DNA of 64,000 nt from Geoalkalibacter sp. (GTDB lineage Bacteria; Desulfobacterota; Desulfuromonadia; Desulfuromonadales; Geoalkalibacteraceae). Below the pieces are notes generated by a model. The model searched no databases and was not told where the DNA came from. It saw nothing but the letters and a program-made list of their open reading frames with translations. Shown here piece by piece: positions 1 to 12,751 of the stretch. The stretch covers positions 1 through 64,000 of the forward strand of contig NZ_JAUWAV010000019.1 of assembly GCF_030605225.1 (NCBI RefSeq), in the 5' to 3' direction. Position 1 is the first letter of the stretch. Each line of letters begins with the position of its first letter. Both the position numbers and the translations under genes were made by a program.

Positions 1-858
1 GATGACATCCACCTGATGCAGCCCTTCCAGGGACTTGAGCCAGACGCGCCCGTCGCGCACGCTCAGGTCGTCGCCCTGCACCAGGGTATAGCCGAGGTAG
101 TCGGCGAGGTAGGCGTGCTCGAAATAGGTCTGGCTGTAGGGGCCGGGGGTCAGCAGCACCACGCGGGGATCGTCGCGGTTCTGCGGCGCCAGCCGCGCCA
201 GCCGTTCCCGCATCAGTTGAAAGAAACCGGCCAGGCGCTTGACGTGGCTGTTCTGAAACAGCACCGGCGCGATGCGCGTCATGACCATGCGGTTTTCCAA
301 GGCGTAGCCGGCGCCCGAGGGCGATTGCGCCCGGTCGTCGAGCACCCACATGCGCCCGTCGGGTCCGCGCACCAGATTGACCGCGCAGAACACCAAGGGA
401 CGCTCGGCGAAGGCCGGAAGCCCCGCGCAGCAGCGCTGGAAGCCGCCGTGGGCGAAGATCAGCTCCGGGGGCAACAGACCCTCGCGCAGCAGGCGCCGCG
501 GCCCGTAGAGATCGGCCAAGAGCAGGTTGAGCACTTCGGTGCGCTGCACCAGGCCCGCCTCGATCACCGCCCATTCCTCGGCGCTGATCAGCAGGGGCAG
601 CGGATCGAGCTGCCAGGGACGGGTCGTGCCGCGCGGGCCGTCGATGACGTTGAAGGTCACGCCGTTTTCCCGCAGCAGGCGTTGCGCCTCGCGGTGGCGA
701 CGGATCAGACCCTCGCGGCCGAGTTGTTCGATTTCCCGCGCGAGGATGCGCCAATGCGGCAGCATCCGGCCCGCGTCGGCATGCATTTCGTCATAGCCGT
801 CGAGGCGCGTCGCATAATGCTGGGCGATGGTCGCCGATGGTGTTGGGTCAGGTCGCAA
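1..858 (-). CDS. Circularly permuted type 2 ATP-grasp protein, C-terminus cut by the window edge
   Basis: This is the N-terminal part (about 286 residues) of a circularly permuted ATP-grasp protein (DUF404/DUF407 type) whose 3' end lies outside the window. Residues near the visible end read LLTPGPYSQTYFEHAYLA followed by GYTLVQGDDLSVRDGRVWLK, a hallmark of the family, and a segment near RMWVLDDRAQSPSGAGYALE matches the nucleotide-binding half. No ATG lies in frame between the upstream stop and the conserved region. I chose TTG at 858-856, which has GAGGAG eight to nine bases upstream. The gene follows the transglutaminase/DUF2126 gene by 39 bp on the same strand, so the two are probably co-transcribed. 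It differs clearly from the second ATP-grasp protein at 5255-6715, so these are paralogs. In related loci this protein can carry a C-terminal alpha-E domain, which could not be checked here. The substrate is unknown. Confidence 0.85.
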   Translation of the reverse strand, partial: MRPDPTPSATIAQHYATRLDGYDEMHADAGRMLPHWRILAREIEQLGREGLIRRHREAQRLLRENGVTFNVIDGPRGTTRPWQLDPLPLLISAEEWAVIEAGLVQRTEVLNLLLADLYGPRRLLREGLLPPELIFAHGGFQRCCAGLPAFAERPLVFCAVNLVRGPDGRMWVLDDRAQSPSGAGYALENRMVMTRIAPVLFQNSHVKRLAGFFQLMRERLARLAPQNRDDPRVVLLTPGPYSQTYFEHAYLADYLGYTLVQGDDLSVRDGRVWLKSLEGLHQVDVI

Positions 859-897
859 ATCGCTCAGCTCCTCGCAGTGATGTCAACCAGCGACCGA

Positions 898-3800
898 TTA
901 TAGAGCAGGAGCGCGGCGCAAATCCACGGTATAGGGAAACTCCCGATTCGGCTCCTCCGCCCTGGGCTCCACAGCCGGAGCCGGTTCGGCGTGGGGCGTG
1001 AAGCGGCCGCGCGCGCGCAGATCGGGCGGCGCCGTGACGGCCCCGGGCGTCGCGCCCAGATCCCAGAAGCGCGTGATGCGCCGCGCCTCGGCCTCGAAGG
1101 CGTTGACGGGAAAGACATCGTAATTGCGCCCGCCGGGATGGGCGACGTGATAGGTGCAGCCGCCGACGGCGAGGCCGCTCCAGGTATCGACGATATTGAA
1201 AACCAGGGGCGAATGGGGACGGATGGTGGGATGCAGGGCCGAGGGCGGCTGCCAGGCCCGGTAGCGCACCCCGACCACGTATTCGCCCTGCCGTCCGGTA
1301 TGGCGCAGAGGCAGCCTGCGCCCGTTGCACAGCACGGCGTAGCGCGATTGCGTCAAACCGCTGATGCGCACCTGCAAGCGTTCCACCGACGAATCGACGA
1401 AGCGCGCCGTGCCTTGGCTGCCCATCTCCTCGCCGAGCACATGCCAGGGCTCGATGGCGAAGCGCAGCTCAAGTTCCATGCCGTCGATCCATACCGAGCC
1501 GAAATGCGGAAAGCGAAATTCCAGAAATGGCTCGAACCATTGCAGGTCGAAGGCATAACCGGCCCGGTTGAGATCGGCGACCACCTGCCTCATGTCCTCG
1601 CGCACGAAATGCGGCAGCAGGAAGCGATCATGCAGCTCGGTGCCCCAGCGCACCAGATCGTGGCGGTAGGGCTCGCGCCAGAACCAGGCGATGAGGGTGC
1701 GCAGCAGCAGGTTCTGCACCAGGCTCATGCGCGCGTGGGGCGGCATCTCGAAGGCGCGCAGTTCCACCAGGCCGAGCCGCCCCGAGGGGCTGTCGGGCGA
1801 GTAGAGCTTATCGATGCAGAACTCGGCGCGGTGGGTGTTGCCGGTCATGTCGACGAGCAGGTTGCGCAGCAGCCGATCGACGAGCCAGGGGGCGGGGGCT
1901 TCGCCCTCGGGCATCTGCTGAAAGGCGATCTCCAGCTCGTAGAGAGAGTCGTTGCGCGCCTCGTCGACGCGCGGCGCCTGGCTGGTCGGGCCGACGAACA
2001 TTCCGGAGAACAGATAGGAAAGCCCCGGGTGATGCTGCCAGTAGGTGATCAGGCTGCGCAGCAGGTCGGGACGACGCAGCACCGGGCTGTCGGCAGGGGT
2101 GGGGCCGCCGATGGTGATGTGATTGCCGCCGCCCGTGCCCGTATGGCGGCCGTCGAGCATGAATTTCTCGGTGCCCAGGCGGCTCAGGCGCGCCTGCTCG
2201 TAGAGGGTCGTGGTGTTTTCGACCAGGGTGCGCCAATCTGCGGCCGGGTGGATATTGACCTCGATGACGCCGGGATCGGGAGTGACCAGCAGCCGCTCCA
2301 GGCGCGCGTCGCGCGGCGGCTCGTAACCTTCGACGACCACCGGCATGGACAGCGCGGCGGCGGTGGTTTCCACCGCGGCGATCAGTTCAAGATAGTGCTC
2401 GAGGATGCCCAGCGGCGGCATGAACACATGCAGCAGTCCGTCGCGCACTTCAACGCACAGCGCGGTATGCGGCACATCCACCAGCGGCAGGCGCGGCTCA
2501 TCGCCCAAGGGCTGGTCCCGCTGCGCCGATAATGGTTCCGCGGGCTCGACCTGGTGAAACCGCCGCGCCACCTCGCCGTGATAATCGGCGAGGGGCGGCA
2601 AGGGCGTGAAGGGATCGTGCACGGGATGAAGGTCGCGCTTGTCGGGCGCGACCCAGGGCAGGGAGTCCAGGGGCAAGCGCAGGCCCATGGCCGAGCCGCC
2701 CGGAATCAGGTACATGCGACCACGGCGAAACTCCCAGGGGCCGCTGCGCCAGCAGCGTCCGCCGAAATCCCACCGCAGGGGCAGAGCGAAGCCGCTCGGC
2801 GCATCGAGTCCGCGCTCGAGAAGCCGCGCCAGGTAGCGTCGCTCCAGGGGATCCTTGAGGTCGGCCTGGTGGGGATCGACGTTGTTGGGCAAGGTGCCCT
2901 CCTTCCACAGGTAATAGAAGGTATCCTCATAGCCCGGCGTCACGTATTTCGCGGCCACGCCCAGAGCCTTCGCCAGGTGATGCACGAAACGCCCGGCCGC
3001 ATCCAGGCTCAGGCCCCCTGGTTGGCCGATATCGGCCAGCAGTTTGGGATTGCGCCACACCGGCACGCCGTCCTTGCGCCAGAAGCAGGCATAGGACCAG
3101 CGCGGCAGGGGCTCGCCGGGATACCATTTGCCCTGGCCGAAATGCAGCAGGCCGCCGGGGGCGAAGCTTTCCCGCAGCCGGCGCACCAGGGTATTGGCCA
3201 GCCGGCGCTTGTGCGGTCCGTCCGCCCGCGTGTTCCATTCGGCGCCGTCCATGTCGTCGATGGAGACAAAGGTCGGCTCGCCGCCCATGGTCAGACGCAC
3301 ATCGCCGGCGCGCAATTCGGCGTCGACCTGTTCGCCCAGGGCGTCGATCCGGGCCCAGTCTTCGTCCGCATAGGGCTTGGTGACCCGCGGATCCTCGTGA
3401 ATACGCGCGACTTGGTTGGCAAAGGCGAAGCTCACCTCGCAGGGATCGGTGGCGCCGGTGACCGGCGCGGCGCTGGCCGGGTGCGGTGTGCAGGCCAGGG
3501 GAATGTGGCCTTCGCCGGCGAGCAGGCCGGAGGTCGGGTCCAGGCCGATCCAGCCCGCCCCCGGGATATAGACTTCGGCCCAGGCATGCAGGTCGGTGAA
3601 ATCGGCCTCGGGACCCGACGGGCCATCGAGGGATTTCTCATCGGCGGTCAACTGGATGAGGTAGCCCGAGACAAAACGCGCCGCCAGCCCCAGATGCCGC
3701 AGGATCTGCACCAGCAGCCAAGCCGAATCGCGGCACGAACCCACCGCCCGCTCCAGGGTCTCCTCGCAGCTCTGCACGCCCGGCTCCATGCGCACCGAAT

Positions 3801-4272
3801 AGCGCACCGTCTCCCACACCCGGCGATTGAGCGCCACCAAAAAATCCACCGTGCCCAGAGCCTCGCGCGGCACCTGCGCAAGCCACCGGCGCAGCAGCGG
3901 TCCGTCCTCCTCGATTTCAAAGTACGGCGTCAGCTCCTTGCGCAGCCTCTCTTCATAAACGAAGGGGATTTTTTCGGCATAATCCTCGATGAAAAAGTCA
4001 AAGGGATTGATGACGGTCATATCCGCCGTCACCTCCACTTCGATTTTCAATTCGCGGCAGGCCTTGGGAAACACCAGCCGCGCCAGGTAGTTGCCGAAGG
4101 GATCCTGCTGCCAGTTGAGAAAATGCTCCTCGGGCGAAATGCGCAGGGCGTAGGAACGAATCGGCGTGCGCGAATGGGGCGCCGGACGCAGGCGCAGCAC
4201 ATGGGGCGAGAGCGTCACCAGGCGGTCGAACTGGTAATGGGTGAGGTGACGGCAGCAGACGCGAATGGCCAT
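898..4272 (-). CDS. Transglutaminase-like / DUF2126 protein
   Basis: This is a large cytoplasmic protein of about 1,124 residues. The N-terminus ([17 protein letters not shown]) is the bacterial transglutaminase-like N domain. A papain-like transglutaminase core follows, with a visible triad of Cys180 (SCRDSAWLL), His229 (LHAWAEVY) and Asp245 (GLDPTSG). The remaining roughly 800 residues are the DUF2126 region, containing [18 protein letters not shown] and [12 protein letters not shown] prefer ATG at 4272: homologs begin at this point and a GGAG lies 11 bases upstream. A GTG at 4284 would overlap the upstream alpha-E gene by four bases, so translational coupling is possible. Neighbours on both sides are ATP-grasp and alpha-E genes. 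In the published view of such clusters the transglutaminase fold acts as a peptidase or amide-bond enzyme on a peptide built by the ATP-grasp proteins. The actual substrate is unknown. Confidence 0.9.
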   Translation of the reverse strand: MAIRVCCRHLTHYQFDRLVTLSPHVLRLRPAPHSRTPIRSYALRISPEEHFLNWQQDPFGNYLARLVFPKACRELKIEVEVTADMTVINPFDFFIEDYAEKIPFVYEERLRKELTPYFEIEEDGPLLRRWLAQVPREALGTVDFLVALNRRVWETVRYSVRMEPGVQSCEETLERAVGSCRDSAWLLVQILRHLGLAARFVSGYLIQLTADEKSLDGPSGPEADFTDLHAWAEVYIPGAGWIGLDPTSGLLAGEGHIPLACTPHPASAAPVTGATDPCEVSFAFANQVARIHEDPRVTKPYADEDWARIDALGEQVDAELRAGDVRLTMGGEPTFVSIDDMDGAEWNTRADGPHKRRLANTLVRRLRESFAPGGLLHFGQGKWYPGEPLPRWSYACFWRKDGVPVWRNPKLLADIGQPGGLSLDAAGRFVHHLAKALGVAAKYVTPGYEDTFYYLWKEGTLPNNVDPHQADLKDPLERRYLARLLERGLDAPSGFALPLRWDFGGRCWRSGPWEFRRGRMYLIPGGSAMGLRLPLDSLPWVAPDKRDLHPVHDPFTPLPPLADYHGEVARRFHQVEPAEPLSAQRDQPLGDEPRLPLVDVPHTALCVEVRDGLLHVFMPPLGILEHYLELIAAVETTAAALSMPVVVEGYEPPRDARLERLLVTPDPGVIEVNIHPAADWRTLVENTTTLYEQARLSRLGTEKFMLDGRHTGTGGGNHITIGGPTPADSPVLRRPDLLRSLITYWQHHPGLSYLFSGMFVGPTSQAPRVDEARNDSLYELEIAFQQMPEGEAPAPWLVDRLLRNLLVDMTGNTHRAEFCIDKLYSPDSPSGRLGLVELRAFEMPPHARMSLVQNLLLRTLIAWFWREPYRHDLVRWGTELHDRFLLPHFVREDMRQVVADLNRAGYAFDLQWFEPFLEFRFPHFGSVWIDGMELELRFAIEPWHVLGEEMGSQGTARFVDSSVERLQVRISGLTQSRYAVLCNGRRLPLRHTGRQGEYVVGVRYRAWQPPSALHPTIRPHSPLVFNIVDTWSGLAVGGCTYHVAHPGGRNYDVFPVNAFEAEARRITRFWDLGATPGAVTAPPDLRARGRFTPHAEPAPAVEPRAEEPNREFPYTVDLRRAPAL

Positions 4273-4280
4273 AAGAGGGA

Positions 4281-5261
4281 TCACTCCGCAAGTTGGGTCT
4301 GGGTGACGCCGGGCGCCACGGGCATGGCAAAAAAGGTTTCGTGGATGGCGCTGCCGATCTGGTTGAGGCGGGTCTGCAGGTTGTCGATGAATTCATGCAG
4401 GCCGATGATCTTGATTTCGTCCAGCTGGGTGTAGTCGAAATCCGCCAGCAGCCGGCCCAGGGCTTTTTCCGCCGGGTTGGTGAACAGGCCGCGCTTGGTG
4501 CCGGAGATGTTGCGCAGCGCCTGCTCGGCGGTGATCAGACAGTGATGGATGGCGCGGGGAAACTCCGTATCGAGCAGCAGAAACTCGATGATCTGATCCG
4601 GGGCGATCTGCCCGTAGCGCTTGCGATACATCTCGAAGGCGCTGGCCGAACGCAGGATCGCCCCCCACTGGATGTGGTCGTAGGGCATGCCGACGTATTC
4701 GACGGAAGGCAGCAGGATGAAATACTTGACGTCGATGATGCGCGCGGTCTTGTCGGCACGCTCGAGCATGCGCCCCAGCCGCGCGAACTCCCAGCCCTCG
4801 CCGTGGGTCATGGTATTTTCCGAGAGCCCGGCGAACAAGTGACTGGCCAGCATGACCTCGACGAAGAATTCATGGGGCAGCTCGATGGCGCTATTGCAAC
4901 GGGAGGCCTCCTTGAGCATCAGGTAAAAGCTGTTGACCTGCTGCCACATGTCGGAGCTGATCCATTCACGCACCGAGCGGGCATTCTCGCGGGCCGCCTG
5001 CAGGCAGGAGAGAATCGAGTTGGGATTGCGCCGTTCGAAGGTGAGAAACTGCACGACGTTTTCACGGGTATAGCCGTCGTAATACTGCTCGAAAAGTTCC
5101 TCATCGCCGGTGGTGACGACCAGCGGCTCCCACTGTTCGTCGTGACCGGCCGGCAGATCCAGGATCATGTGGTAGTTGGCGTCCATGATGCGCGCCACGT
5201 TCTCGGCGCGTTCGATGTAGCGCGCCATCCAGTATATCGATTCAGCGACCCGGCTCAGCAT
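4281..5261 (-). CDS. Alpha-E domain protein (DUF403)
   Basis: This all-helical protein of 326 residues begins [20 protein letters not shown], the diagnostic start of the alpha-E family. Conserved features further on include [17 protein letters not shown] and the C-terminal [20 protein letters not shown]. The open frame runs further upstream to 5666, but that part is low-complexity sequence read antisense to the preceding gene, so ATG at 5261 is the start. The ATG overlaps the end of the upstream ATP-grasp gene by seven bases (ATGCTGA), which points to translational coupling. Its 3' end touches the start of the transglutaminase gene. Alpha-E proteins are known mainly from their constant association with circularly permuted ATP-grasp and transglutaminase genes. 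No catalytic activity has been assigned, so the function here is inferred from context only. Confidence 0.9.
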   Translation of the reverse strand: MLSRVAESIYWMARYIERAENVARIMDANYHMILDLPAGHDEQWEPLVVTTGDEELFEQYYDGYTRENVVQFLTFERRNPNSILSCLQAARENARSVREWISSDMWQQVNSFYLMLKEASRCNSAIELPHEFFVEVMLASHLFAGLSENTMTHGEGWEFARLGRMLERADKTARIIDVKYFILLPSVEYVGMPYDHIQWGAILRSASAFEMYRKRYGQIAPDQIIEFLLLDTEFPRAIHHCLITAEQALRNISGTKRGLFTNPAEKALGRLLADFDYTQLDEIKIIGLHEFIDNLQTRLNQIGSAIHETFFAMPVAPGVTQTQLAE

Positions 5262-6715
5262 CCTTGCCCTCCCTGCCCTTGACCGTTGCCCGCCAGCACC
5301 CAGGTGTCTTTGCTGCCGCCGCCCTGGCTCGAATTGACCACCAGCGAACCTCGCTTCAAGGCCACGCGGGTCAGGCCGCCGGGCATGACATAGATCTCCC
5401 GGCCGTAGAGGATGTAGGGGCGCAGATCCACATGCCTTCCTTCGAAATGGTCGTCGATCAAGGTCGGCACCCGCGAGAGCGACAGCGTCGGCTGGGCGAT
5501 GAAGTTGCGCGGATCGGCCTTGAGCTGCTCGGCGTAGGCGGCGCGCTCCGCGGGGGTGGCGTGCGGGCCGACCAGCATGCCGTAACCGCCCGACTCGCCG
5601 ACCTTTTTCACCACCAGCTTGTCGAGATTGGCGAGCACGTGGCGCAAATCCTTCTCGCGCCGGCACAAAAAGGTTTCCACATTGTTGAGAATGGGATCCT
5701 GGTCGAGATAGTAGCGGATCATCTCCGGTACATAGGCATAGATGGCCTTGTCGTCGGCCACCCCGGTGCCGGGAGCGTTGGCCAGGGCCAGCCGCCCGGC
5801 GCGGTAGGCGCGCATCAGGCCGGGCACGCCGAGCATGGAGTCGGCACGAAACACTTCAGGGTCGATGAAATCGTCGTCGATGCGCCGATAGAGCACGTCG
5901 ACGGGCTTGAGACCGCTGGTGGTGCGCATCATGACGCGATCATCGACGGTGACCAGGTCGCGGCCCTCGACCAGCTCGATGCCCATCTGCTGGGCAAGGA
6001 AGGAATGCTCGAAATAGGCCGAGTTGTAGATGCCCGGCGTCCACACCGCCACCACCGGCTTGGCGCGATGGGGCGCCAGGTTCTGCAGCAGCGCGAGCAG
6101 GCGGTTGGGGTAATCGGCCACGGGCAGGACGCGCGCGGCATCGAAGGCCCGGGGAAAGCTGCGCTTCATCACCACGCGGTTTTCCAGCACGTAGGACACC
6201 CCCGAGGGACAGCGCAGGTTGTCCTCCAGGACATAAAATTGCCCGTCGCCGCCGCGCACCAGGTCGGTGCCGGTGATGTGGCACCAGACGCCGCCCGGCG
6301 GATCGAGCCCGATGCATTCCTTGCGAAAGCCGCTCGCCGAAAGAACCAGATCCTCGGGGACAATGCCGTCCTTGATGATTTTCTGCTCGTGGTAGACATC
6401 GTCGATGAACAGATTGAGGGCCTGAACACGTTGCTTGAGGCCGGCTTCCATGCCCGCCCATTCGCTGTTGGGAATGATGCGCGGCACGATGTCGAAGGGA
6501 AAAATCCGCTCGGTGCCCTGCTCGTCGCCGTAGACGCTGAAGGTGATGCCCATCTTCAGCAGGGCTTTTTCCGCCGCCTGCTGACGCGTTCTGAGCTCTT
6601 CGAGAGAGAGTTCGCTGAAACGGTTGACCACCGCCTCGTTGCCCGGGCGCGGCCGGCCCTGCTCATCGAACATCTCGTCGTAAAACCCGCCCGTATCGTA
6701 CCCATCGAAACGCAT
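5255..6715 (-). CDS. Circularly permuted ATP-grasp protein
   Basis: This ATP-grasp-type ligase has 486 residues and is probably the first gene of the four-gene cluster. The sequence carries the family features: [15 protein letters not shown] near the N-terminus, [20 protein letters not shown] in the nucleotide-binding part, [20 protein letters not shown], and [15 protein letters not shown] near the C-terminus. An in-frame ATG lies 33 bases upstream at 6748. I chose 6715 because GGAGG stands four bases before it and homologs start with MRFDGYD-like sequence. The family is predicted to form amide bonds using ATP. Its coupling to alpha-E and transglutaminase genes suggests peptide synthesis on an unknown acceptor. 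A 46-bp gap separates it from the ppc gene upstream on the same strand. Confidence 0.92.
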   Translation of the reverse strand: MRFDGYDTGGFYDEMFDEQGRPRPGNEAVVNRFSELSLEELRTRQQAAEKALLKMGITFSVYGDEQGTERIFPFDIVPRIIPNSEWAGMEAGLKQRVQALNLFIDDVYHEQKIIKDGIVPEDLVLSASGFRKECIGLDPPGGVWCHITGTDLVRGGDGQFYVLEDNLRCPSGVSYVLENRVVMKRSFPRAFDAARVLPVADYPNRLLALLQNLAPHRAKPVVAVWTPGIYNSAYFEHSFLAQQMGIELVEGRDLVTVDDRVMMRTTSGLKPVDVLYRRIDDDFIDPEVFRADSMLGVPGLMRAYRAGRLALANAPGTGVADDKAIYAYVPEMIRYYLDQDPILNNVETFLCRREKDLRHVLANLDKLVVKKVGESGGYGMLVGPHATPAERAAYAEQLKADPRNFIAQPTLSLSRVPTLIDDHFEGRHVDLRPYILYGREIYVMPGGLTRVALKRGSLVVNSSQGGGSKDTWVLAGNGQGQGGQGC

Positions 6716-6761
6716 TGTTCCTCCCCGAAGGTAAAAATGAATCGCCAAGCGACCTGAGGTC

Positions 6762-9554
<2,793 letters not shown>

Positions 9555-9638
9555 GGGCACCCCGAATCCGCGGAATAAAGACCGCCAACTTTCTATGAAG
9601 CTTAAGGGCTGGCCGGGGATATGCAAGCGCGGCGCGCC

Positions 9639-9932
9639 TCAGCGCGGCTCGAACAGGCCGCTCACCGCCTCCACCAGAATGTCGAAGGCCTGCTCGCGAC
9701 GAAGGTCCTTGGGCAACCAGCGCACCAGCACCTCCTCAAGCTCGTTGAGCACATTGCCGTCGCGACAGCCGTAAGCATCCATCACCGCTTCGAGCATGGG
9801 AATGACCTCGAACAGATCGTCGGGGTCAAAGGGATGGGCATCGGGCTTGCCGGAGAATTTGGGACTGTGCTTGTTGGCGTGGTTTTTCGGGTAGCGATAG
9901 AAAAGATCCGAGGGTTTGATCTGGATGCCCAT
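9639..9932 (-). CDS. Small conserved-looking protein of unknown function
   Basis: This is a 97-residue soluble protein that I do not recognise. It begins MGIQIKPSDLFYRYPKNHAN and has a basic N-terminal third. The C-terminal half is acidic and helical (VIPMLEAVMDAYG, LNELEEVLVRWL, AFDILVEAVSGLF). There is no signal peptide or membrane segment and no cysteine pair, although one Cys is present. The frame extends upstream to 10121, but ATG at 9932 has GGAGG ten bases upstream and the extension reads as non-coding. It sits 84 bp upstream of ppc on the same strand and diverges from the cbb3 operon across a 350-bp gap. Confidence 0.7.
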   Translation of the reverse strand: MGIQIKPSDLFYRYPKNHANKHSPKFSGKPDAHPFDPDDLFEVIPMLEAVMDAYGCRDGNVLNELEEVLVRWLPKDLRREQAFDILVEAVSGLFEPR

Positions 9933-10282
9933 GAGGGTCGCGCCTCCGGAAAAGGGCCTGCCGACCATGGAAAGGCGGTGGCTGGCGACGAAATAATTCC
10001 CTGCTACACTTGATGCGGTTTGTTTTCCCCGAAAGGATGCAAAAGTCTCTCCAGCGCCCAAGAAAGCGGCTTTTCGCGGGTTGAACACACGCGGCTGCCG
10101 CGGAAAGTGGCAGCGGGCCATGACCCTGCCGAAAATACAGGCACACTCCCCGTTCCCGCGTCTCGTTCAAAGTCGGCGGGCTAAAAATAAAAAAACATGA
10201 CCAAGTTGGTTGCAATTCAAAAGGGCGGCAGTATAATCGAGCCGATTTTTTAACGCTTCCCCTTCCGCGGGCAGGAGGAATC
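9933..10282. other. Divergent intergenic region upstream of the cbb3 operon
   Basis: This 350-bp stretch separates the small minus-strand gene from ccoN. It contains one convincing sigma70-like promoter toward ccoN (listed separately) and an AT-rich patch near 10180-10200. The 6-bp inverted repeat GCTGCC/GGCAGC near 10091-10111 is too weak to interpret. I saw no gene and no clear FNR box. Confidence 0.6.
10210..10237 (+). promoter_or_regulatory. Predicted sigma70-type promoter for the cbb3 operon
   Basis: TTGCAA (10210-10215) and a perfect TATAAT (10232-10237) are separated by 16 bp and lie 46 bp upstream of the ccoN start. The -10 box matches consensus fully and the -35 box matches four of six positions. 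No regulator site could be assigned. Confidence 0.55.
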
Positions 10283-11680
10283 ATGGACGCACCCAATTAC
10301 AATGTCGCCATCGTGCGCAGCTTCATTCACTGGAGCATTCTCTGGGGGGTGGTGGCCATCCTGGTGGGAATCCTCATTTCCTTCCAACTAGTCAATCCCG
10401 AGCTCAACTTTCCGCCCTACCTCACCTACGGTCGCCTGCGCCCCCTGCACACCAACGCGGGAATCTTCGGCTGGGCCATCGGCAGCTTCTTCGCCCTTTA
10501 TCTCTACATGGTGCAGCGCCTGTGCCGCCGCCCCCTGTGGAGCGACGGCCTGGCGCGCTTCCAGCTCTACCTGTTCAATTTCACCATCATCGTCGCGGCG
10601 ATCACCCTGCTGCTGGGCTTCACCCAGTCCAAGGAGTACCATGAGCTGGAGTGGCCGGTGGACCTGCTGGTGGTGGTGCTCTGGGTGGTGTTCTCCGCCA
10701 ACGTCCTCATGACCATCTTCAAGCGCAAGGAACAGCAGATGTACGTCTCGCTGTGGTTCATGGCGGCCTCGCTGGTCGGGGTGGCGGTGCTCTACCTGGT
10801 GAACTCGGCGGCGGTGCCCGTCTCGCTGTTCAAGTCCTATTCGGCCTACGCCGGCACCAACGACGCCAACGTGCAGTGGTGGTACGGCCACAACGCCGTC
10901 GCCATGGTGCTCACCGCGCCGCCCCTGGCGGTGTTCTACTATTTTCTGCCCAAGTCGACGGGGGTGCCGATCTTCAGCCATCGCCTCTCCATCGTCGCTT
11001 TCTGGAGCCTGATCTTCATGTACCTGTGGACTGGCGCCCATCACCTGCTGTGGACGCCGGTGCCCGACTGGGTGCAGACCCTGGCCATGGCCTTCTCGGT
11101 GATGCTCATCGCTCCGTCCTGGGGATCGGTGGTCAACGGCTACCTGTCCATGAACGGCCAGTGGCACCAGATGCGCGAGAACTATCTGGTCAAGTTTTTC
11201 ATCCTCGGCATCACCTTCTACGGCCTGCAGACCCTGCAGGGGCCGCTGCAGGCGGTGCGCTCCTTCTCGGCCTTCATCCACTACACCGAATGGGTGCCGG
11301 GCCATGTGCACATGGGGGCGCTGGGCTGGGTGTCGCTGGTGCTGTTCGCCGCCTTCTATTACCTGGCTCCGCGTATCTACAACCGCGAGATCTACAGTAT
11401 TCCCCTGGCCAACCTGCATTTCTGGTTGGTGCTCATCGGCCAGTTGATCTACTCCTTCAGCCTGTGGATCGCCGGCGTGCAGCAGGCCGGCATGTGGCAC
11501 GCCATCAGCCCCGACGGCAGCCTGACCTACTCCTTCATGGAATCGCTCATCGAAATGTATCCCTACTACTGGGTACGGGCCTTCAGCGGATTGGTGTATC
11601 TCGCCGGCGTCGCGATCTTCATCTACAACCTGGCCATGACCGCGCGCCGCGGCAAGCCCCTCATCCCGGCCACGGCCTGA
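10283..11680 (+). CDS. ccoN: cbb3-type cytochrome c oxidase subunit I (CcoN)
   Basis: This is the catalytic heme-copper subunit of a high-affinity oxygen reductase, with 465 residues and about 12 membrane helices. Heme and copper ligands are visible: His in RPLHTNAGIFGW, the CuB region WWYGHNAVAM, the His pair in TGAHHLLW, and the two heme ligands in VPGHVHMGALGW. The start ATG follows GCAGGAGGAATC, a strong ribosome-binding site. A perfect TATAAT box lies 46 bp upstream. It is the first gene of a cco operon ordered N-O-Q-P-G-(H)-I-S. In anaerobes of this type the enzyme is expected to allow microaerobic respiration or oxygen scavenging. Confidence 0.97.
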   Translation: MDAPNYNVAIVRSFIHWSILWGVVAILVGILISFQLVNPELNFPPYLTYGRLRPLHTNAGIFGWAIGSFFALYLYMVQRLCRRPLWSDGLARFQLYLFNFTIIVAAITLLLGFTQSKEYHELEWPVDLLVVVLWVVFSANVLMTIFKRKEQQMYVSLWFMAASLVGVAVLYLVNSAAVPVSLFKSYSAYAGTNDANVQWWYGHNAVAMVLTAPPLAVFYYFLPKSTGVPIFSHRLSIVAFWSLIFMYLWTGAHHLLWTPVPDWVQTLAMAFSVMLIAPSWGSVVNGYLSMNGQWHQMRENYLVKFFILGITFYGLQTLQGPLQAVRSFSAFIHYTEWVPGHVHMGALGWVSLVLFAAFYYLAPRIYNREIYSIPLANLHFWLVLIGQLIYSFSLWIAGVQQAGMWHAISPDGSLTYSFMESLIEMYPYYWVRAFSGLVYLAGVAIFIYNLAMTARRGKPLIPATA

Positions 11681-11696
11681 GAAAGGAGGAGATGCC

Positions 11697-12575
11697 ATGT
11701 CGTCCCCAGCCTGGGAAAACAAGCCGGTTCTCTTCCTGATTCTCGCCACCGCGACCATTCTGGTCGGCACCATCGTCACCATGGTGCTGCCCTTTGCCTG
11801 GGTCAACACCGAGGCCGATCGCATCGAGGGGGTGACGCCCTACAATCCGCTGGAGCTGGCGGGGCGCGATGTCTACATCCGCGAAGGCTGCAACAATTGC
11901 CACACCCAGACGGTGCGCCCCCTGGTGGCCGAGGTGCTGCGCTACGGCGAGTATTCGCGCTCCGGCGAGTTCGTCCACGACCGCCCGCATCTGTGGGGAT
12001 CGCGCCGCACCGGTCCGGATCTGGCGCGCATCGGCGGCAAGTATCCCGATGCCTGGCACTACCAGCACATGGCGGTGCCGACCTCCATCGTGCCGCGCTC
12101 CAACATGCCGGCCTACGCCTTTCTCAACGACCGGCCAATCGACCCCGACGACACGCGGCGCAAGATGGAGGTGCTGCGCTTTCCTTTCACGGTCGAGCAG
12201 ATCACCGGCCTGCGCGGCAAGACGGAGATGGACGCCATCGTCGCCTACATGCAGAAACTCGGTCGCGACCTTCCCCGCGGTCAGGCGGCGTTGCCCGTTA
12301 CGCCGCCGGCCATGGCGGACAATCCCTTCCGCGACGACCCCACGGCCATCGCCGAGGGCGGCGCCCTCTACGCCCAGCATTGCGCCGGCTGTCACGGCGC
12401 GGCGCTCGAGGGCGGCATCGGTCCCGCGCTGACGGATGGCGGCTTCAGCGACGACATGCTGTTCGAGGTGATCTACGGCGGCCTGCCCCAGGGCGGCATG
12501 CCCGCCTACGCCTCCCTGGGCAGCGAGCGGGTGTGGAAAATGGTCAACTTCATCCTCGCGCCGCGAGGCATCTGA
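11697..12575 (+). CDS. ccoO: cbb3 oxidase subunit II (CcoO) with an added C-terminal cytochrome c domain
   Basis: The protein has 292 residues, whereas CcoO is usually about 200. Residues 1-190 are CcoO: an N-terminal membrane anchor, then a heme c site at Cys65-His69 (CNNCHTQTVRP) and the conserved HLWGSRRTGPDLARIG. After a Pro/Ala linker near 196-207, residues 208-292 form a second cytochrome c domain with Cys229-His233 (CAGCH) and a likely axial Met268 (GGMPAY). The added domain resembles a CcoP heme domain, and the CcoP in this operon carries only one heme site. The heme c count of the complex is therefore kept at three but distributed differently. The start ATG at 11697 follows AAAGGAGGAGATGCC. 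Confidence 0.9.
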   Translation: MSSPAWENKPVLFLILATATILVGTIVTMVLPFAWVNTEADRIEGVTPYNPLELAGRDVYIREGCNNCHTQTVRPLVAEVLRYGEYSRSGEFVHDRPHLWGSRRTGPDLARIGGKYPDAWHYQHMAVPTSIVPRSNMPAYAFLNDRPIDPDDTRRKMEVLRFPFTVEQITGLRGKTEMDAIVAYMQKLGRDLPRGQAALPVTPPAMADNPFRDDPTAIAEGGALYAQHCAGCHGAALEGGIGPALTDGGFSDDMLFEVIYGGLPQGGMPAYASLGSERVWKMVNFILAPRGI

Positions 12576-12715
12576 TGGGCTGGCAGGGTTTTCTCTATCT
12601 GGCGGTGACGGCGGGAATGTTCGCCATCTTCGCGGCGATCGTGGCGTATGTGTGCGGCCGCAAGCGGCGCGAGCGGCTGGAAAGTCCCAAGCACCGCATG
12701 CTCGACGACGAATAA
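12575..12715 (+). CDS. ccoQ: CcoQ-like small membrane protein
   Basis: This 46-residue protein has one N-terminal membrane helix (GFLYLAVTAGMFAIFAAIVAYV), a basic patch (CGRKRRER) and the tail SPKHRMLDDE. Its ATG overlaps the ccoO stop (TGATG). Size, topology and position between ccoO and ccoP match CcoQ/FixQ, which stabilises the oxidase. The tail is nearly the same as that of the CcoS protein at 17085 (GPKHRMLDDD), so it could instead be a CcoS paralog. The gene symbol is given on position. Confidence 0.7.
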   Translation: MGWQGFLYLAVTAGMFAIFAAIVAYVCGRKRRERLESPKHRMLDDE

Positions 12716-12751
12716 CGAGGGATTTTTTCCTGGACTCGGGAGGTCGAATCC

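Noticed and set aside
991-4434. Long plus-strand open frames (513 and 626 codons) opposite the transglutaminase gene
   Set aside because: They are antisense to a gene with clear motifs, are rich in His, Gln, Gly and Ala as expected from reading GC-rich codons backward, and match no family I know.
5264-6757. A 497-codon plus-strand frame opposite the ATP-grasp gene
   Set aside because: It mirrors the real gene almost exactly and has no family features.
10208-10222. Possible FNR box upstream of ccoN (TTGGTTGCAATTCAA)
   Set aside because: It has 15 rather than 14 bases and mismatches the TTGAT-N4-ATCAA consensus in both halves. The same bases are better explained as part of a sigma70 -35 region.
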